Assembly: GCF_900104925.1 (NCBI RefSeq)
Contig: NZ_LT629735.1
Coordinates: 714,291-778,290, forward strand
DNA: 64,000 nt
Origin: Opitutus sp. GAS368
Lineage (GTDB): Bacteria; Verrucomicrobiota; Verrucomicrobiia; Opitutales; Opitutaceae
Direction of reading: 5' to 3'
The notes beneath the pieces are model-generated. The model was not told the DNA's origin, did no database searches, and saw nothing but the letters and a program-made list of their open reading frames with translations. Positions 50,465-58,825 of the stretch are shown one piece after another. How positions within the stretch are numbered: position 1 is the stretch's first letter; every line of letters begins with the position of its first letter. The position numbers and the translations under genes are program-made.

Positions 50465-50625
50465 GAGTATTTTCAAACCCAACATATACCCGTTTCCTGT
50501 CATTCTGAACGAAGTGAAGTTCCGAGCGCAGCGACATCCTCATCCATGCGTTCGCTCGCGATATGGCCTTCGCTGCTGTGGATCCTTCGCTCCGCTCAGG
50601 ATGACAAACCGGGTTTGAAAACACT
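50465..50625. repeat. long CATTCTGAACGAAG-type palindrome
   Basis: Outer arms GAGTATTTTCAAACCC (50465-50480) and GGGTTTGAAAACACTC (50610-50625), inner arms TGTCATTCTGAACGAAG (from 50499) and CTTCGCTCCGCTCAGGATGA ending at 50604. This cattctgaacgaag unit is known from many genomes as an interspersed repeat. Confidence 0.7.
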
Positions 50626-50628
50626 CCC

Positions 50629-50658
50629 TAAAGTTCGCTGGTGGCGCGAAGTGTTCCT
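50629..50658. repeat. GTTCGCTGGTG-type repeat
   Basis: TAAAGTTCGCTGGTGGCGCG and AAGTGTTCCT; closely similar to 52438-52468 in front of engB. Confidence 0.55.
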
Positions 50659-50659
50659 C

Positions 50660-50714
50660 GGTGCAGCTCCGGCCAAGACACCACGATCCCTTCCGTGTAA
50701 CGGGAAGGATCGCC
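50660..50714 (-). pseudogene. 5' fragment of a second gpt
   Basis: The minus strand encodes GDPSRYTEGIVVSWPELHR, 17 of 19 residues as in the Gpt start at 46258 (GDPSRYTDEIVVSWPELHR). The base match to 46201-46255 is high by eye. Nothing of the remaining enzyme is present; beyond residue 19 the sequence is a repeat. A leftover of a partial duplication. Confidence 0.75.
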
Positions 50715-50808
50715 TGCCCCACGACGCACGCCGGGTCCGTTCGCGCCAATGTCATTCTGCTGGACATGCCTTGCGGGCCCGGATTTTTTCCTAGCTCTCA
50801 CCGGACGC

Positions 50809-51390
50809 ATGAGGCTCAGCAACGACACGACCATCCGTTATTTCGCCTGGCTGGAGGAAGAGGTGGCCGGCCCCTACACCCTCGAGGGCCTTGAGTCGTT
50901 GGTTTACCTGGGAAAGATCACCCCCGATACGCTGGTCTGCCCCGAGGGCACGGAGCAGTGGGAGCCGATCCGCCGCACGGATTTCGTCCGCCAGCTTTTC
51001 CCCAAGCTGTCGGAAAAAACCACTCCGCGGGCCTGGGGTCGCCCGGGCCAGTCGGACCGCCACGACCTCAAAGAGTTCTCGTTCGGCGAGGTGAAATTCG
51101 AGAAAGTGAACACGGCCGATAGCCATGGCCGGATCGAGGTGAATGACCTGCTCCAGGAAATCCGCCAGGCCGAGCGCGATTCCGGCCAGGATCTGGTCAA
51201 GGAAGACCGTTTCAGGATTTCCAAGCGCAGCCGGGATTTCTGGATCATGCTGATCGGCGGGAATGTCATCCTGTTCGGCTCGGCCCTCTGCATGCAAAAC
51301 ACCATCAGCTTCGTCTTCGCCATCGCCGGCTCGGGACTCTTCACCTGGGGCCTCATCTGGTCGATGTATGGCGTGATGGGAAAATACTGA
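50809..51390 (+). CDS. GYF_2-domain membrane protein
   Basis: 193 residues from the ATG at 50809. Residues 8-60 form a GYF_2 domain ([20 protein letters not shown] then [13 protein letters not shown]), a small fold that binds proline-rich or partner proteins. The middle is charged, and two membrane helices near the C-terminus ([39 protein letters not shown]) anchor it. Probably a scaffold; partner unknown. Confidence 0.8.
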   Translation: MRLSNDTTIRYFAWLEEEVAGPYTLEGLESLVYLGKITPDTLVCPEGTEQWEPIRRTDFVRQLFPKLSEKTTPRAWGRPGQSDRHDLKEFSFGEVKFEKVNTADSHGRIEVNDLLQEIRQAERDSGQDLVKEDRFRISKRSRDFWIMLIGGNVILFGSALCMQNTISFVFAIAGSGLFTWGLIWSMYGVMGKY

Positions 51391-51445
51391 CGCCTGCCCG
51401 CCGGGCGCCGCTGGCCTTTCGGGCGGTTCTGGCCACTGTGCCCGC

Positions 51446-52435
51446 ATGGTTCCGTTTTCGGTCCTCGATCTCTCCAACATTGTCCAAGGCGGCACGGTCG
51501 CCGGCGCTCTCGACCGCTCGCGCGAGCTGGCCCGGCACGCCGAGGCGCTCGGCTACCGCCGCTTCTGGCTGGCGGAGCATCACAACATGCCGGGCATCGC
51601 CAGCGCGGCGACCGCCGTCGTCATCGCGCATGTCGCGGCCGGCACATCCACCATCCGCGTCGGCTCCGGCGGCATCATGCTGCCCAACCACGCGCCGCTG
51701 GTCATCGCGGAGCAATTCGGCACGCTGGCCGCGCTCTTCCCCGGCCGCATTGATCTCGGCCTCGGCCGCGCGCCCGGCACCGACCAGCCCACGGCCCGCG
51801 CCCTGCGCCGCGGCGGCAGCGACGTGTCCGACAGTTTCCCGCGCGACGTGACGGAGTTGCAGTCCTACTTTCAGCCGGCGGTGCCCGGCCAGGTCGTGCA
51901 GGCCGTGCCCGGCGCCGGGCTGGACGTGCCCATCTGGCTGCTCGGCTCCAGCCTGTTCGGCGCGCAACTCGCCGCGGTGCTCGGTCTGCCCTTCGCCTTC
52001 GCGTCGCACTTCGCCCCGGATTACCTCGAGCAGGCGCTCACCCTCTACCGCCAGGGCTTCCAGCCCTCCGCCACGCTGGCCCAGCCCTACGCCATGGCCG
52101 CGATCGGCGTCGTCGCAGCCGACACAGACGCCGCCGCGACGCGCCTTTTCACCTCGCTGCAGCAGAGCTTCGTGCTCCTCCGGCGCGGCACGCCCGGCCT
52201 GCTGCCGCCGCCGGTGGACCGCATGGACGGCCGCTGGACGCCAACGGAGCGGGCTGGCGTCGAACACGCCTTCCGCGAGGCCGTGGTCGGCTCTCCCGCC
52301 ACGGTGAAACGCGGCCTGGAATCGTTCCTGCAACGGACGGGAGTGGACGAACTCATGGTGACGGCGGCGATCCACGACCACACCGCCCGCCTGCGTTCCT
52401 TCGAGCTGGTCGCGCAGGTGCGGGACAGCCTCTGA
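51446..52435 (+). CDS. LLM-class flavin-dependent oxidoreductase
   Basis: 329 residues of the bacterial luciferase-like family, MsnO8 type: [16 protein letters not shown] at the start, [40 protein letters not shown], and [17 protein letters not shown], each well conserved. They use FMNH2 (or F420) to oxidise substrates with oxygen. The F420-reductase-like gene at 16595 is far away, so no link is claimed. Confidence 0.88.
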   Translation: MVPFSVLDLSNIVQGGTVAGALDRSRELARHAEALGYRRFWLAEHHNMPGIASAATAVVIAHVAAGTSTIRVGSGGIMLPNHAPLVIAEQFGTLAALFPGRIDLGLGRAPGTDQPTARALRRGGSDVSDSFPRDVTELQSYFQPAVPGQVVQAVPGAGLDVPIWLLGSSLFGAQLAAVLGLPFAFASHFAPDYLEQALTLYRQGFQPSATLAQPYAMAAIGVVAADTDAAATRLFTSLQQSFVLLRRGTPGLLPPPVDRMDGRWTPTERAGVEHAFREAVVGSPATVKRGLESFLQRTGVDELMVTAAIHDHTARLRSFELVAQVRDSL

Positions 52436-52437
52436 AA

Positions 52438-52468
52438 CTAAGGTTCGCTAGTGCGGCGAAGTGGGTCC
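52438..52468. repeat. GTTCGCTAGTG-type repeat directly upstream of engB
   Basis: CTAAGGTTCGCTAGTGCGGC and GAAGTGGGTCC match the unit at 50629-50658. The element lies 12 bases before the CTG from which the conserved EngB sequence begins. Confidence 0.55.
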
Positions 52469-52479
52469 CTGCTGGTTGC

Positions 52480-53232
52480 CTGAAAATCAAGTCCGCCCTC
52501 TTTGCCGTCAGCTCGCCCGACCTGGCCACGTGCCCGCATCCCGTGCTGCCGGAGTTTGCCTTCATCGGCCGCTCCAACGTCGGCAAGTCCTCCCTCATCA
52601 ACCTGCTGACGGAGAAAAAGGACCTCGCGAAGGTCTCCGACCTGCCGGGCAAGACGAAGCTGATCAATTTCTTCACGATCAACGGCACGTGGAGCCTCGT
52701 CGACCTGCCCGGCTACGGCTACGCCCACGTGGCGAAGACCGACCGCCAGCTGTTCAACACCGCCGTGCGCGACTACCTCGGTCACCGGCCGACCCTGCGC
52801 CGCACCTTCGTGCTCATCGACTCGCGCCACGAGCCGCAGGAGATGGACCTCAAGTTTGTCCACTGGATGGGCACCCACGCCCTGCCCTTCGCGCTCATCT
52901 TTACCAAGATCGACAAGCAGGCCGCCCAGCACTCCCGCAACACCATCGCGCAGTTCCGCACCGCCATGGCGAAGTCCACCGACGCCCAGCCGCCGGTCTT
53001 CGCCAGTTCGTCGACGACGAAGAGCGGCCGCGCCGAGATCCTGGCCTTCATCGCGCAGGCCCTGCCGGCGCACAACGCCCCCAAGGCGTTCGCCGTCGCG
53101 CCGATGATGAACCACCCGCACGCGGCGCCTTTGCCTGGCGACGGCCAGGACAAACACCGGGCTGGCAGCAGCCAGCAACGGCGCTCGACGCCGGTCGGTG
53201 ACGACATGCTCGGCGACGACTTGGACGAGTAA
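52480..53232 (+). CDS. engB: ribosome-biogenesis GTPase EngB (YihA/YsxC), start codon unclear
   Basis: The conserved protein starts KIKSALFAVSSPDLATCP, preceded by CTG at 52480 where the family has ATG; no ATG, GTG or TTG lies in frame between the upstream stop and the GTG at 52543. From there G1 is GRSNVGKSS, G3 is DLPGYGYA, G4 is TKID, and G5 ASSST. EngB is needed for 50S subunit assembly and is usually essential. About 250 residues; the tail after residue 205 is long and hydrophilic, ending DDMLGDDLDE. Either CTG or GTG 52543 (losing 21 residues) must serve as start. Confidence 0.85.
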   Translation: MKIKSALFAVSSPDLATCPHPVLPEFAFIGRSNVGKSSLINLLTEKKDLAKVSDLPGKTKLINFFTINGTWSLVDLPGYGYAHVAKTDRQLFNTAVRDYLGHRPTLRRTFVLIDSRHEPQEMDLKFVHWMGTHALPFALIFTKIDKQAAQHSRNTIAQFRTAMAKSTDAQPPVFASSSTTKSGRAEILAFIAQALPAHNAPKAFAVAPMMNHPHAAPLPGDGQDKHRAGSSQQRRSTPVGDDMLGDDLDE

Positions 53233-53264
53233 TCGGTCCTCTGTCTTCCGTCCTCCGTCCTCCG

Positions 53265-53531
53265 TTGCACGACCACCCAGACCTCCCGCCGTGCGCCGGC
53301 TGCGGCCGTTGCTGCCACCTCGTGGTGGAATTGCGCGCCGGCGATGTGGTGCCGGAGGAATTTGTAGTCGAACATGCCGGCGTGCGCTGCATGGACCAGC
53401 ATGGCGACGGCGCCTGCGTGGCCCTCGATCCAGCCACGCGCCTCTGCACCATCTATGCAGACCGCCCGCAGACCTGCCGCGACTTCCAGCGCGGCAGCAA
53501 TCTCTGCCGGCAGATCCTCGGTGCGGCCTGA
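53265..53531 (+). CDS. short YkgJ-type cysteine cluster protein
   Basis: 88 residues from a TTG at 53265; no other start is available. It reads PPCAGCGRCCHLVVEL near residue 9 (CxxCxxCC), then CVALDPATRLCTIYADRPQT and CRDFQRGS, the standard minimal YkgJ pattern that likely binds a metal or iron-sulfur cluster. A CTCTGTCTTCCGTCCTCCGT repeat (53239-) sits directly before the start, as with engB. A strong terminator follows. Confidence 0.75.
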   Translation: MHDHPDLPPCAGCGRCCHLVVELRAGDVVPEEFVVEHAGVRCMDQHGDGACVALDPATRLCTIYADRPQTCRDFQRGSNLCRQILGAA

Positions 53532-53549
53532 AATCCGACCAAAAGAAAA

Positions 53550-53578
53550 GCCGCCCCGGGAAAATTTCCCGGGGCGGC
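53550..53578. terminator. very strong bidirectional terminator
   Basis: GCCGCCCCGGGAAA (53550-53563) and TTTCCCGGGGCGGC (53565-53578) form a 14-bp perfect stem. AAAAGAAAA before it gives a U-tract for the minus-strand transcript from 53589; TTTTCTTT follows on the plus strand. Confidence 0.85.
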
Positions 53579-53588
53579 ATGGTTTTCT

Positions 53589-53681
53589 TTAGAATCGGCG
53601 CTCACGGCGGTCGTTGCCCGCGATGATGTAAATCATCGCGACCGACAGCCAGGAGACCGAGATGGCGATTGCGGTCATCAT
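53589..53681 (-). CDS. 30-residue single-helix membrane peptide
   Basis: ATG ATG at 53681-53676, stop TAA at 53591-53589. The start is preceded by the perfect ribosome site AAGGAGG (53699-53693) at a good distance. The peptide is MMTAIAISVSWLSVAMIYII followed by a basic tail (AGNDRRERRF): one membrane helix with a positive C-terminal end. A strong terminator begins 11 bases after the stop. Too short for routine calling, but the combination of ribosome site, helix and terminator supports a real gene. Confidence 0.6.
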   Translation of the reverse strand: MMTAIAISVSWLSVAMIYIIAGNDRRERRF

Positions 53682-53699
53682 GACTTTATCGTCCTCCTT

Positions 53700-54150
53700 G
53701 CCGCTTGCAGCGGCGGTCTGGGCCCTTTCCCACCCAGCAGGTCAGGGCGTTTTCACTGAACGACGGGAAGGCACCCAGCGCCTACCGTCACCCCAGAGGA
53801 TGAGTCGATTTCGCCGTCTGACAAGCGGCAGATTGGTAAATTTCTTGCCGTTGATTAATAAGGGTTAACGAATTATTTTTTACAAAAAAGCTCTCCACGC
53901 ACCGGAATGGCCCAGGAGGACTCAGGCAGTTGAAGTTCACTCCATCCGCCAGCGACCCAGGGCAAGGTGGAGTGCGCTGCCGCGAGCGACACACCCCGCC
54001 CTGACGGGCACCCCTCTCCAAGGGGACCCAAACCGACGCCGGCGATCATCCCCTCCGGAGAGAGGCCTGTCGGCCATGGGCCCGGCGACGGCTGATGGCG
54101 CGGAGCGCCGGGTGGGTCGGAACCTGACGGATTAGTGTTAGCCGGCCGAC
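53700..54150. other. gene-free interval
   Basis: About 450 bases with no frame I can support. It contains an AT-rich stretch at 53850-53887. On the minus strand TTGTAA and TATTAA (19-base spacing) lie there and could drive the small gene at 53589. A GTGACGGGCACCCCTCTCC-like short repeat follows near 54000. Confidence 0.4.
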
Positions 54151-54576
54151 TCAGGCCAGCGTCGCCGTGAGCGTGACCTTCGCGTTGAGCAGCCGCGAGA
54201 TGGGGCAGCCGGCCTTGGCCTTCGCGGTGATCTCCTCGAACTTGCCCGCGTCGATCCCGGGGATCTTCGCCTTCAGCACGAGGTGCGAGGCCGTGACGGT
54301 CCAGCCGGCGGGCGGGACATTGTCCAGGCTGACCTCGGCGGTGACATCAAGCCGGTCGGGCGTGAGGCCCGCCTCGCCGAGCATGGCGGAGAGCGCCATC
54401 GCGAAGCAGCCCGCGTGCGCCGCGGCGATCAGCTCCTCGGGATTGGTGCCGGCGCCCGACTCGAAGCGCGAGCCGAACGAGTATTCCGTATTCTTCAAAG
54501 CGCCACCGGGAGCGGTGAGCGCGCCCTTGCCGGACTTGAGTGAACCCTGCCAGACAGCGGATGCGGTGCGTTTCAT
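54151..54576 (-). CDS. OsmC-family peroxide reductase
   Basis: 141 residues from the ATG at 54576. It begins KRTASAVWQGSLKSGKGALT, as E. coli OsmC does, with the peroxidatic cysteine region HAGCFAMALSAMLGEAG and the resolving cysteine region AKAGCPISRLLNAKVTLT. The active Arg/Glu (SRFESGAGTNPEELIAAA) are present. It reduces organic hydroperoxides with thiols in the cytoplasm. Confidence 0.9.
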   Translation of the reverse strand: MKRTASAVWQGSLKSGKGALTAPGGALKNTEYSFGSRFESGAGTNPEELIAAAHAGCFAMALSAMLGEAGLTPDRLDVTAEVSLDNVPPAGWTVTASHLVLKAKIPGIDAGKFEEITAKAKAGCPISRLLNAKVTLTATLA

Positions 54577-54636
54577 AAGTGCAGACAGGGAAACCATTCC
54601 CATCCGCAACGCAACTGCCCCGTCGTCAAAACGGCG

Positions 54637-55161
54637 TCACGCCTTCAGCAGGCAGCACTGCTTGTATTTCTTCCCGCTGCCGCACGGGCAAGGCTCGTTG
54701 CGACCGACCTTCGGCGCCGCGGACTTGTAGGGCGCCGGCCCGATCCGCGCCTCGCGGGTGTAGAGCCACGTGCCGTTGCGACGCAAAAACTCCGCCTTCT
54801 CGTGCAAGACCTTCTCGACGCCGTCCTCCAGGCCGTAGGCGGAGAAATCCACATGGGCCTTGTCGGGATTGTCGGCCGCCACCTCATGGCCGTGCACCTC
54901 GAGCCGCGTCCACGTCACCGCCGGCTCGCCTTCCTCGGCGACATACGGCTTGCCCGCGGTCGGCCCGTGCGTGTCGTGGAGGAACTTGAAGTTGTGCGCC
55001 ACGTGGGCCGTGAAACGCGCCCGCATCAGCTGCTCCGCCGTCGCCGGTTGCTTCCGGCCGGCATGGAACGGCTCGCAGCACAGCTCGAACGGCTGCCCGC
55101 TGCCGCAGGGGCAGGGCTGCCCGCGTGGCGGTTTGTGGTCCTTGGTCGGCTCGGAAGACAT
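54637..55161 (-). CDS. YchJ-family protein with two SEC-C motifs
   Basis: 174 residues. An N-terminal SEC-C zinc motif ([17 protein letters not shown]), the YchJ domain ([20 protein letters not shown] then [12 protein letters not shown]) and a second SEC-C at the end ([20 protein letters not shown]). SEC-C motifs bind zinc and in SecA touch SecB and ribosomes. YchJ proteins are widespread without a set role. The C-terminal SEC-C is not universal in the family. Confidence 0.85.
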   Translation of the reverse strand: MSSEPTKDHKPPRGQPCPCGSGQPFELCCEPFHAGRKQPATAEQLMRARFTAHVAHNFKFLHDTHGPTAGKPYVAEEGEPAVTWTRLEVHGHEVAADNPDKAHVDFSAYGLEDGVEKVLHEKAEFLRRNGTWLYTREARIGPAPYKSAAPKVGRNEPCPCGSGKKYKQCCLLKA

Positions 55162-55216
55162 CCTCCAGACCTACAGGGAGGCCGCGCGCGATGGCGAGGG
55201 CAAAGCTCGGCTCAGG

Positions 55217-55369
55217 CTACGGGCCGGGCGCCTGCGTCTTGACCACCCAGATCAGGATGACCCCGGCGACCAGAAACAGTAGCACCGCGCCGACCATCCA
55301 GAGGTTCACCTTGGTCGTACGTTTGTGCACATCGACGACCGGCCCCGGTTGGTTTTGATCGAAGCCCAT
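55217..55369 (-). CDS. small single-helix membrane protein
   Basis: 50 residues, ATG at 55369, stop at 55217. It starts MGFDQNQPGPVVDVHKRTTK and has one membrane helix NLWMVGAVLLFLVAGVILIW. N-terminal charged tail in, short C-terminal tail. It lies between the ferritin-like gene and ychJ, all on the minus strand, so it may be co-transcribed. No family recognised. Confidence 0.55.
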   Translation of the reverse strand: MGFDQNQPGPVVDVHKRTTKVNLWMVGAVLLFLVAGVILIWVVKTQAPGP

Positions 55370-55390
55370 GGGGTGGTTGGCGCGCGCCGG

Positions 55391-55846
55391 TTACTCGCCG
55401 ATCTTCGGGTTGTCGATGCCGAGGGCGTCCGCCAGGTCCGTCAGGTGCTCCTGCTCCTGCGCGATGATCTGCCGCAGGACCTCGCTCAGGCCGTATTCAC
55501 CCATCGCCTCCGCCTGCCGGACCCGCGTGCGGTAGGCCTTGATCGTATCGGCCTCGTTCTGCAGGTCGAAGCGCAACATGGCCCCGGCCTTGGCGGACAT
55601 CTTCACCGGCTTCGGCACGGTGACGGGTGTGCCGTTGAAATAATCAATCTGCTTGGCGATCAGCAACGCGTGGTTCAGTTCTTCGCCGGCGTGTTTCTTG
55701 AGCTCGCCGGCGATGGCCTGGAACTTGGCGCCCTTCATCGTCTGGCTGTAGACGACATAGGCGATGACCGCCTGGAATTCCCGGGCGAGATCCTCGTTGA
55801 GCAGCTTGACCATCTCCTTGCGGGTGATTTTGGCGGTTTTTTTCAT
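55391..55846 (-). CDS. ferritin-like protein (bacterioferritin type)
   Basis: 151 residues, four-helix bundle. The di-iron ligands appear as E in NEDLAREFQAVIAYVVYSQT, then E..H in AGEELNHALL, and in the second half E in FDLQNEADTIKAYR and E..H in AQEQEHLTDLADAL. These are typical of ferritin-like or Dps-related proteins that oxidise and store iron or detoxify peroxide. It may act with OsmC nearby against oxidative stress. Confidence 0.82.
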   Translation of the reverse strand: MKKTAKITRKEMVKLLNEDLAREFQAVIAYVVYSQTMKGAKFQAIAGELKKHAGEELNHALLIAKQIDYFNGTPVTVPKPVKMSAKAGAMLRFDLQNEADTIKAYRTRVRQAEAMGEYGLSEVLRQIIAQEQEHLTDLADALGIDNPKIGE

Positions 55847-55971
55847 GCGGGGGCGGCGGCCGTGATCGGCGCCACCATGCCTGACAGCGGAACGCTCCGG
55901 GTGGTTGCGACATTTCCACCGGCCGGGTGATTGACTCCCGGCCCGCGCCCGGTGGTAAATGACACCTCCCC

Positions 55972-56136
55972 ATGAAGAAACCCACGGCCGATGAGCGCAA
56001 ACACCGCTGCACCCGCAAGCGGCGCTACCGCACGCAGGGCGACGCCCTCGACGCCGCCTTGGTCGCCGGCGTGGCCGGCTCGCGCACCGCCTACCAGTGC
56101 CCGCTCTGCGGATTCTGGCATCTCACCTCCCGTTGA
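55972..56136 (+). CDS. small basic zinc-finger-like protein
   Basis: 54 residues, ATG at 55972, stop just before the SNF2 gene start at 56141 (four-base gap). It is basic at the N-terminus (KHRCTRKRRYRTQGDALDAA) and ends AYQCPLCGFWHLTS. Cys 13, CPLC and His give a possible zinc site. Short proteins ending CP.CG.WHLT are found in many bacteria. Coupled to the SNF2 ATPase, so it might be an accessory, but this is only context. Confidence 0.65.
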   Translation: MKKPTADERKHRCTRKRRYRTQGDALDAALVAGVAGSRTAYQCPLCGFWHLTSR

Positions 56137-56140
56137 TCCG

Positions 56141-58693
56141 ATGCTCCGTCTCCTGCTGCCACCCAACCTCGCCACCGCCGCTCCGCGCGACGCCATCGCC
56201 GTGCGCGTGGAGCTGGACCTGTCGGCCGCTTGGCCGGGCGACCGGCCCGGACAGACCCCGGCCGGCCCGCCGGCCGGAACGGTGCTGCCTGAAAACCTCG
56301 CCCCCGCCCTCGCCATCCTGCAGCGCCTCGGCGTGTCCGCGCAGCCGGTGTCGCTGATCCAGCTCAAGCGCGCCCAGCTGCGCGAGCTCGTCCACGCCCT
56401 CACCGGCGAGCGCGTCTTCTTCCGCGCCGACCGGCCCACCCTGCCGCTGGCCTGGAACGGCCTCGCGCTGCCCGGCGTGAGCGAGCACTTGACCGAACCG
56501 GTCGCGCCCCCGCCGGCCCCGGTGGCCAAGCCGAAGCCGAAGAAGAAACCCGAGCCCGAGGACGACGATCTCACGCCGCTCACCGTGGACGGCTCGGAGC
56601 ATTTCCTCGCCATCACCCTGCCCTCGCGCGAGTCGATGGTCTACGATGCCGCCCTCGAGTTCCTCCGCACCCACCGCTTCGTCCTCGACCCGCTCACCCG
56701 CAAGTGGTGGCTGCGCGACCGCCACAAGGTTCTCAACCTCCTCGCCACGCACGGCGCGCTGCTGCGCGACAACCTGCACGCCGAATTCACCGCCAATTTC
56801 GAAAAAAACACGGCGCATCTCAAGGCCGCCGAGATCGCCGCGCAGATCGGCGAGGAGGCCGACGGCTACGACGTCACGCTCGGCCTCAAGGCCGGCAGCG
56901 CCCCCGATGCGCAAATCCGTTCGGCCGTCGCGACCGGCCGCGGCTATATCGAGGCCGACGGCGCCATCTACCTGATCGACGCCGCCAAGCTCACCGGGTT
57001 GGAGGCCGCGCAGCGCGCGCTCGCCGGCGAGGTGTCCGCCGCCAGTGCCCAGGGCCGGCACCGCATCGCCAAGGCCCGCGCCGCCGAGGTGACCGACCTG
57101 CTGGAGAGCATCGCGCCGCATTTCTCGGCGCCCGAAACCTGGCACCGGCGCAGCGCCGCGTTGAAGAATCTTTCCGTGCTGCCGCCCGCCCCGGTGCCGG
57201 CCAGCTTCACCGCCGTGCTGCGTCCCTACCAGCAGCTCGGCGTCGCGTGGCTCTGGCACCTGCACGGCCAGGAACTCGGCGGCATCCTCGCCGACGAGAT
57301 GGGCCTCGGCAAAACGCCGCAGGCCCTCGCGCTCCTCGCCGCCGTGGTAGGGCGGCGAGTCCCTTCGCCGCCGAAGCGCGGAGCGGAGTCCGCGCCCTAC
57401 CCCCCGCACCTCGTCGTCGTGCCGGCCTCGCTCGTGGAGAACTGGCGGCGCGAGGCCGCGCGCTTCGCGCCGGCGCTGCGCGTCTTCGTCCATCACGGCG
57501 GCGCCCGGCTGGCGGCCGGAGAGTTCGCCGGTTACGACCTCGTGCTCACCTCCTACGGCACGCTGGCGCGCGACACGGAGCTCTTCGCGGGCGTGCCCTT
57601 CGACGTCATTCTCGCCGACGAGGCGCAGCACCTGAAGAACCGCCGCACCCAGGCCGCGCAGGCGCTGCGCGTGCTGCACGGCCGCAGCCGCTTCCTGCTT
57701 ACCGGCACGCCGCTGGAGAACTCGCTCGACGACCTGCGTTCGCTCTTCGAGTTCCTGATGCCCGGCTTCCTGCCCAAACTCCCGCCCGGCATGAAGCGCG
57801 AGGAGCGCGCCTTCCACGACGAGCGGCTGCGCGTCCAGACCGCGCCCTACATCCTCCGCCGCACCAAGGCCATCGTCGCCCCCGAGCTGCCGCCCAAGAT
57901 CGAGCAGGTCATCTGGTGCGAGCCGACCGCCGCCCAGGCCGCCCTCTACCAGCACATGCAGGAGGCCACCGAGCGCGAACTCTTCGACCTCGCCGCCCAG
58001 GGTGCCTCGGAGGGCCGGCTCCATCTCGCCACGCTCACCCAGCTGCTGCGCCTGCGCCAGATCTGCTGCGACCCGCGGCTGGTGGAACAGGTCGGGCGGG
58101 GAGTCCCTGCCCCGCCGAGGCGCGGATCCGACTTCGCCAAGGCTACGACGGACAAGACGGAGTCCGCGCCCTACCGGAATTCCGCCAAGCTCGAGGCCTT
58201 CCGGGAATTGCTGGCCGAGTCCGTCGACGAGGGCCACCGCATGCTCGTCTTCTCGCAGTTCACCTCGCTGCTGGCGCTGCTGCGCGAGGAACTCGAGGCC
58301 GAGGGCGTCGCCTATTGCTACCTCGACGGCTCGATGACCACCCGGGCCCGCCAGACCGCGGTGGACAAGTTCCAGGACGACGAGACCGTCCCGGTCTTCC
58401 TCATCTCGCTCAAGGCCGGCGGCACCGGCCTCAACCTCACCGGGGCGGACACCGTCGTGCACTACGATCCGTGGTGGAATCCCGCCGTCGAGGCGCAGGC
58501 CACCGACCGCACGCACCGCATCGGCCAGACCAAGGTCGTCACCAGCTACCGGCTCATTTGCGCCGGCACGGTCGAGGAGAAGGTCATGGCGCTGCAGGAC
58601 GGGAAGCGCGCGCTGCTGGCCGGCGTGTTCGACGCCAGCGACGCGGCCGCCGCGAAGCTCAGCCTCGCCGACCTCCGCGCCCTGCTGAAATAA
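56141..58693 (+). CDS. SNF2/Rad54-type DNA-dependent ATPase with two in-frame repeat insertions
   Basis: 850 residues from the ATG at 56141. Helicase motifs: I, DEMGLGKT (K391); II, DEAQ (D493); III, LLTGTPLENSLDDLRSLFEF; IV-VI, LISLKAGGTGLNLTGADTVV and EAQATDRTHRIGQTK. SNF2 ATPases translocate on duplex DNA to remodel protein-DNA complexes; bacterial ones include HepA/RapA. Two hairpin repeats of the GTAGG superfamily lie in frame: 57347-57400 (residues 403-420, VGRRVPSPPKRG...ESAPY) between motifs I and Ia, and 58091-58174 (residues 651-678, VGRGVPAPPRRG...ESAPY) between the two lobes. Both encode a Pro-rich loop. Confidence 0.88.
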   Translation: MLRLLLPPNLATAAPRDAIAVRVELDLSAAWPGDRPGQTPAGPPAGTVLPENLAPALAILQRLGVSAQPVSLIQLKRAQLRELVHALTGERVFFRADRPTLPLAWNGLALPGVSEHLTEPVAPPPAPVAKPKPKKKPEPEDDDLTPLTVDGSEHFLAITLPSRESMVYDAALEFLRTHRFVLDPLTRKWWLRDRHKVLNLLATHGALLRDNLHAEFTANFEKNTAHLKAAEIAAQIGEEADGYDVTLGLKAGSAPDAQIRSAVATGRGYIEADGAIYLIDAAKLTGLEAAQRALAGEVSAASAQGRHRIAKARAAEVTDLLESIAPHFSAPETWHRRSAALKNLSVLPPAPVPASFTAVLRPYQQLGVAWLWHLHGQELGGILADEMGLGKTPQALALLAAVVGRRVPSPPKRGAESAPYPPHLVVVPASLVENWRREAARFAPALRVFVHHGGARLAAGEFAGYDLVLTSYGTLARDTELFAGVPFDVILADEAQHLKNRRTQAAQALRVLHGRSRFLLTGTPLENSLDDLRSLFEFLMPGFLPKLPPGMKREERAFHDERLRVQTAPYILRRTKAIVAPELPPKIEQVIWCEPTAAQAALYQHMQEATERELFDLAAQGASEGRLHLATLTQLLRLRQICCDPRLVEQVGRGVPAPPRRGSDFAKATTDKTESAPYRNSAKLEAFRELLAESVDEGHRMLVFSQFTSLLALLREELEAEGVAYCYLDGSMTTRARQTAVDKFQDDETVPVFLISLKAGGTGLNLTGADTVVHYDPWWNPAVEAQATDRTHRIGQTKVVTSYRLICAGTVEEKVMALQDGKRALLAGVFDASDAAAAKLSLADLRALLK
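57347..57400. repeat. GTAGG-superfamily subtype A, short form, inside the SNF2 gene
   Basis: 54 bases, GTAGGGCGGCGAGTCCCTTC to GGAGTCCGCGCCCTAC. Length is a multiple of three and no stop appears in the gene frame. Confidence 0.85.
58091..58174. repeat. GTAGG-superfamily subtype A, long form, inside the SNF2 gene
   Basis: 84 bases, GTCGGGCGGGGAGTCCCTGC to GGAGTCCGCGCCCTAC. It contains the same TTCGCCAAGGCTACGACGGA core as 12863-12946. The frame is kept. Confidence 0.85.
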
Positions 58694-58697
58694 AGCT

Positions 58698-58764
58698 GGA
58701 GGAGGGGCTTTATGCCCCGATGGCCACGGGACCGCCATCCATCGGGGCATAAAGCCCCTCCTAC
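58698..58764. repeat. GTAGG-superfamily hairpin, subtype C
   Basis: Left arm GGAGGAGGGGCTTTATGCCC (from 58698), right arm GGGCATAAAGCCCCTCCTAC ending 58764. Same family as 38151-38216 with TTTATGCCCC for TTTACGCCCC. Directly after the SNF2 gene. Confidence 0.85.
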
Positions 58765-58825
58765 AAAAACGGGATTTGCCTAATGGAATATCCTGGGCTG
58801 CGTTTGGTTCTTACCTCTCCCCGCC

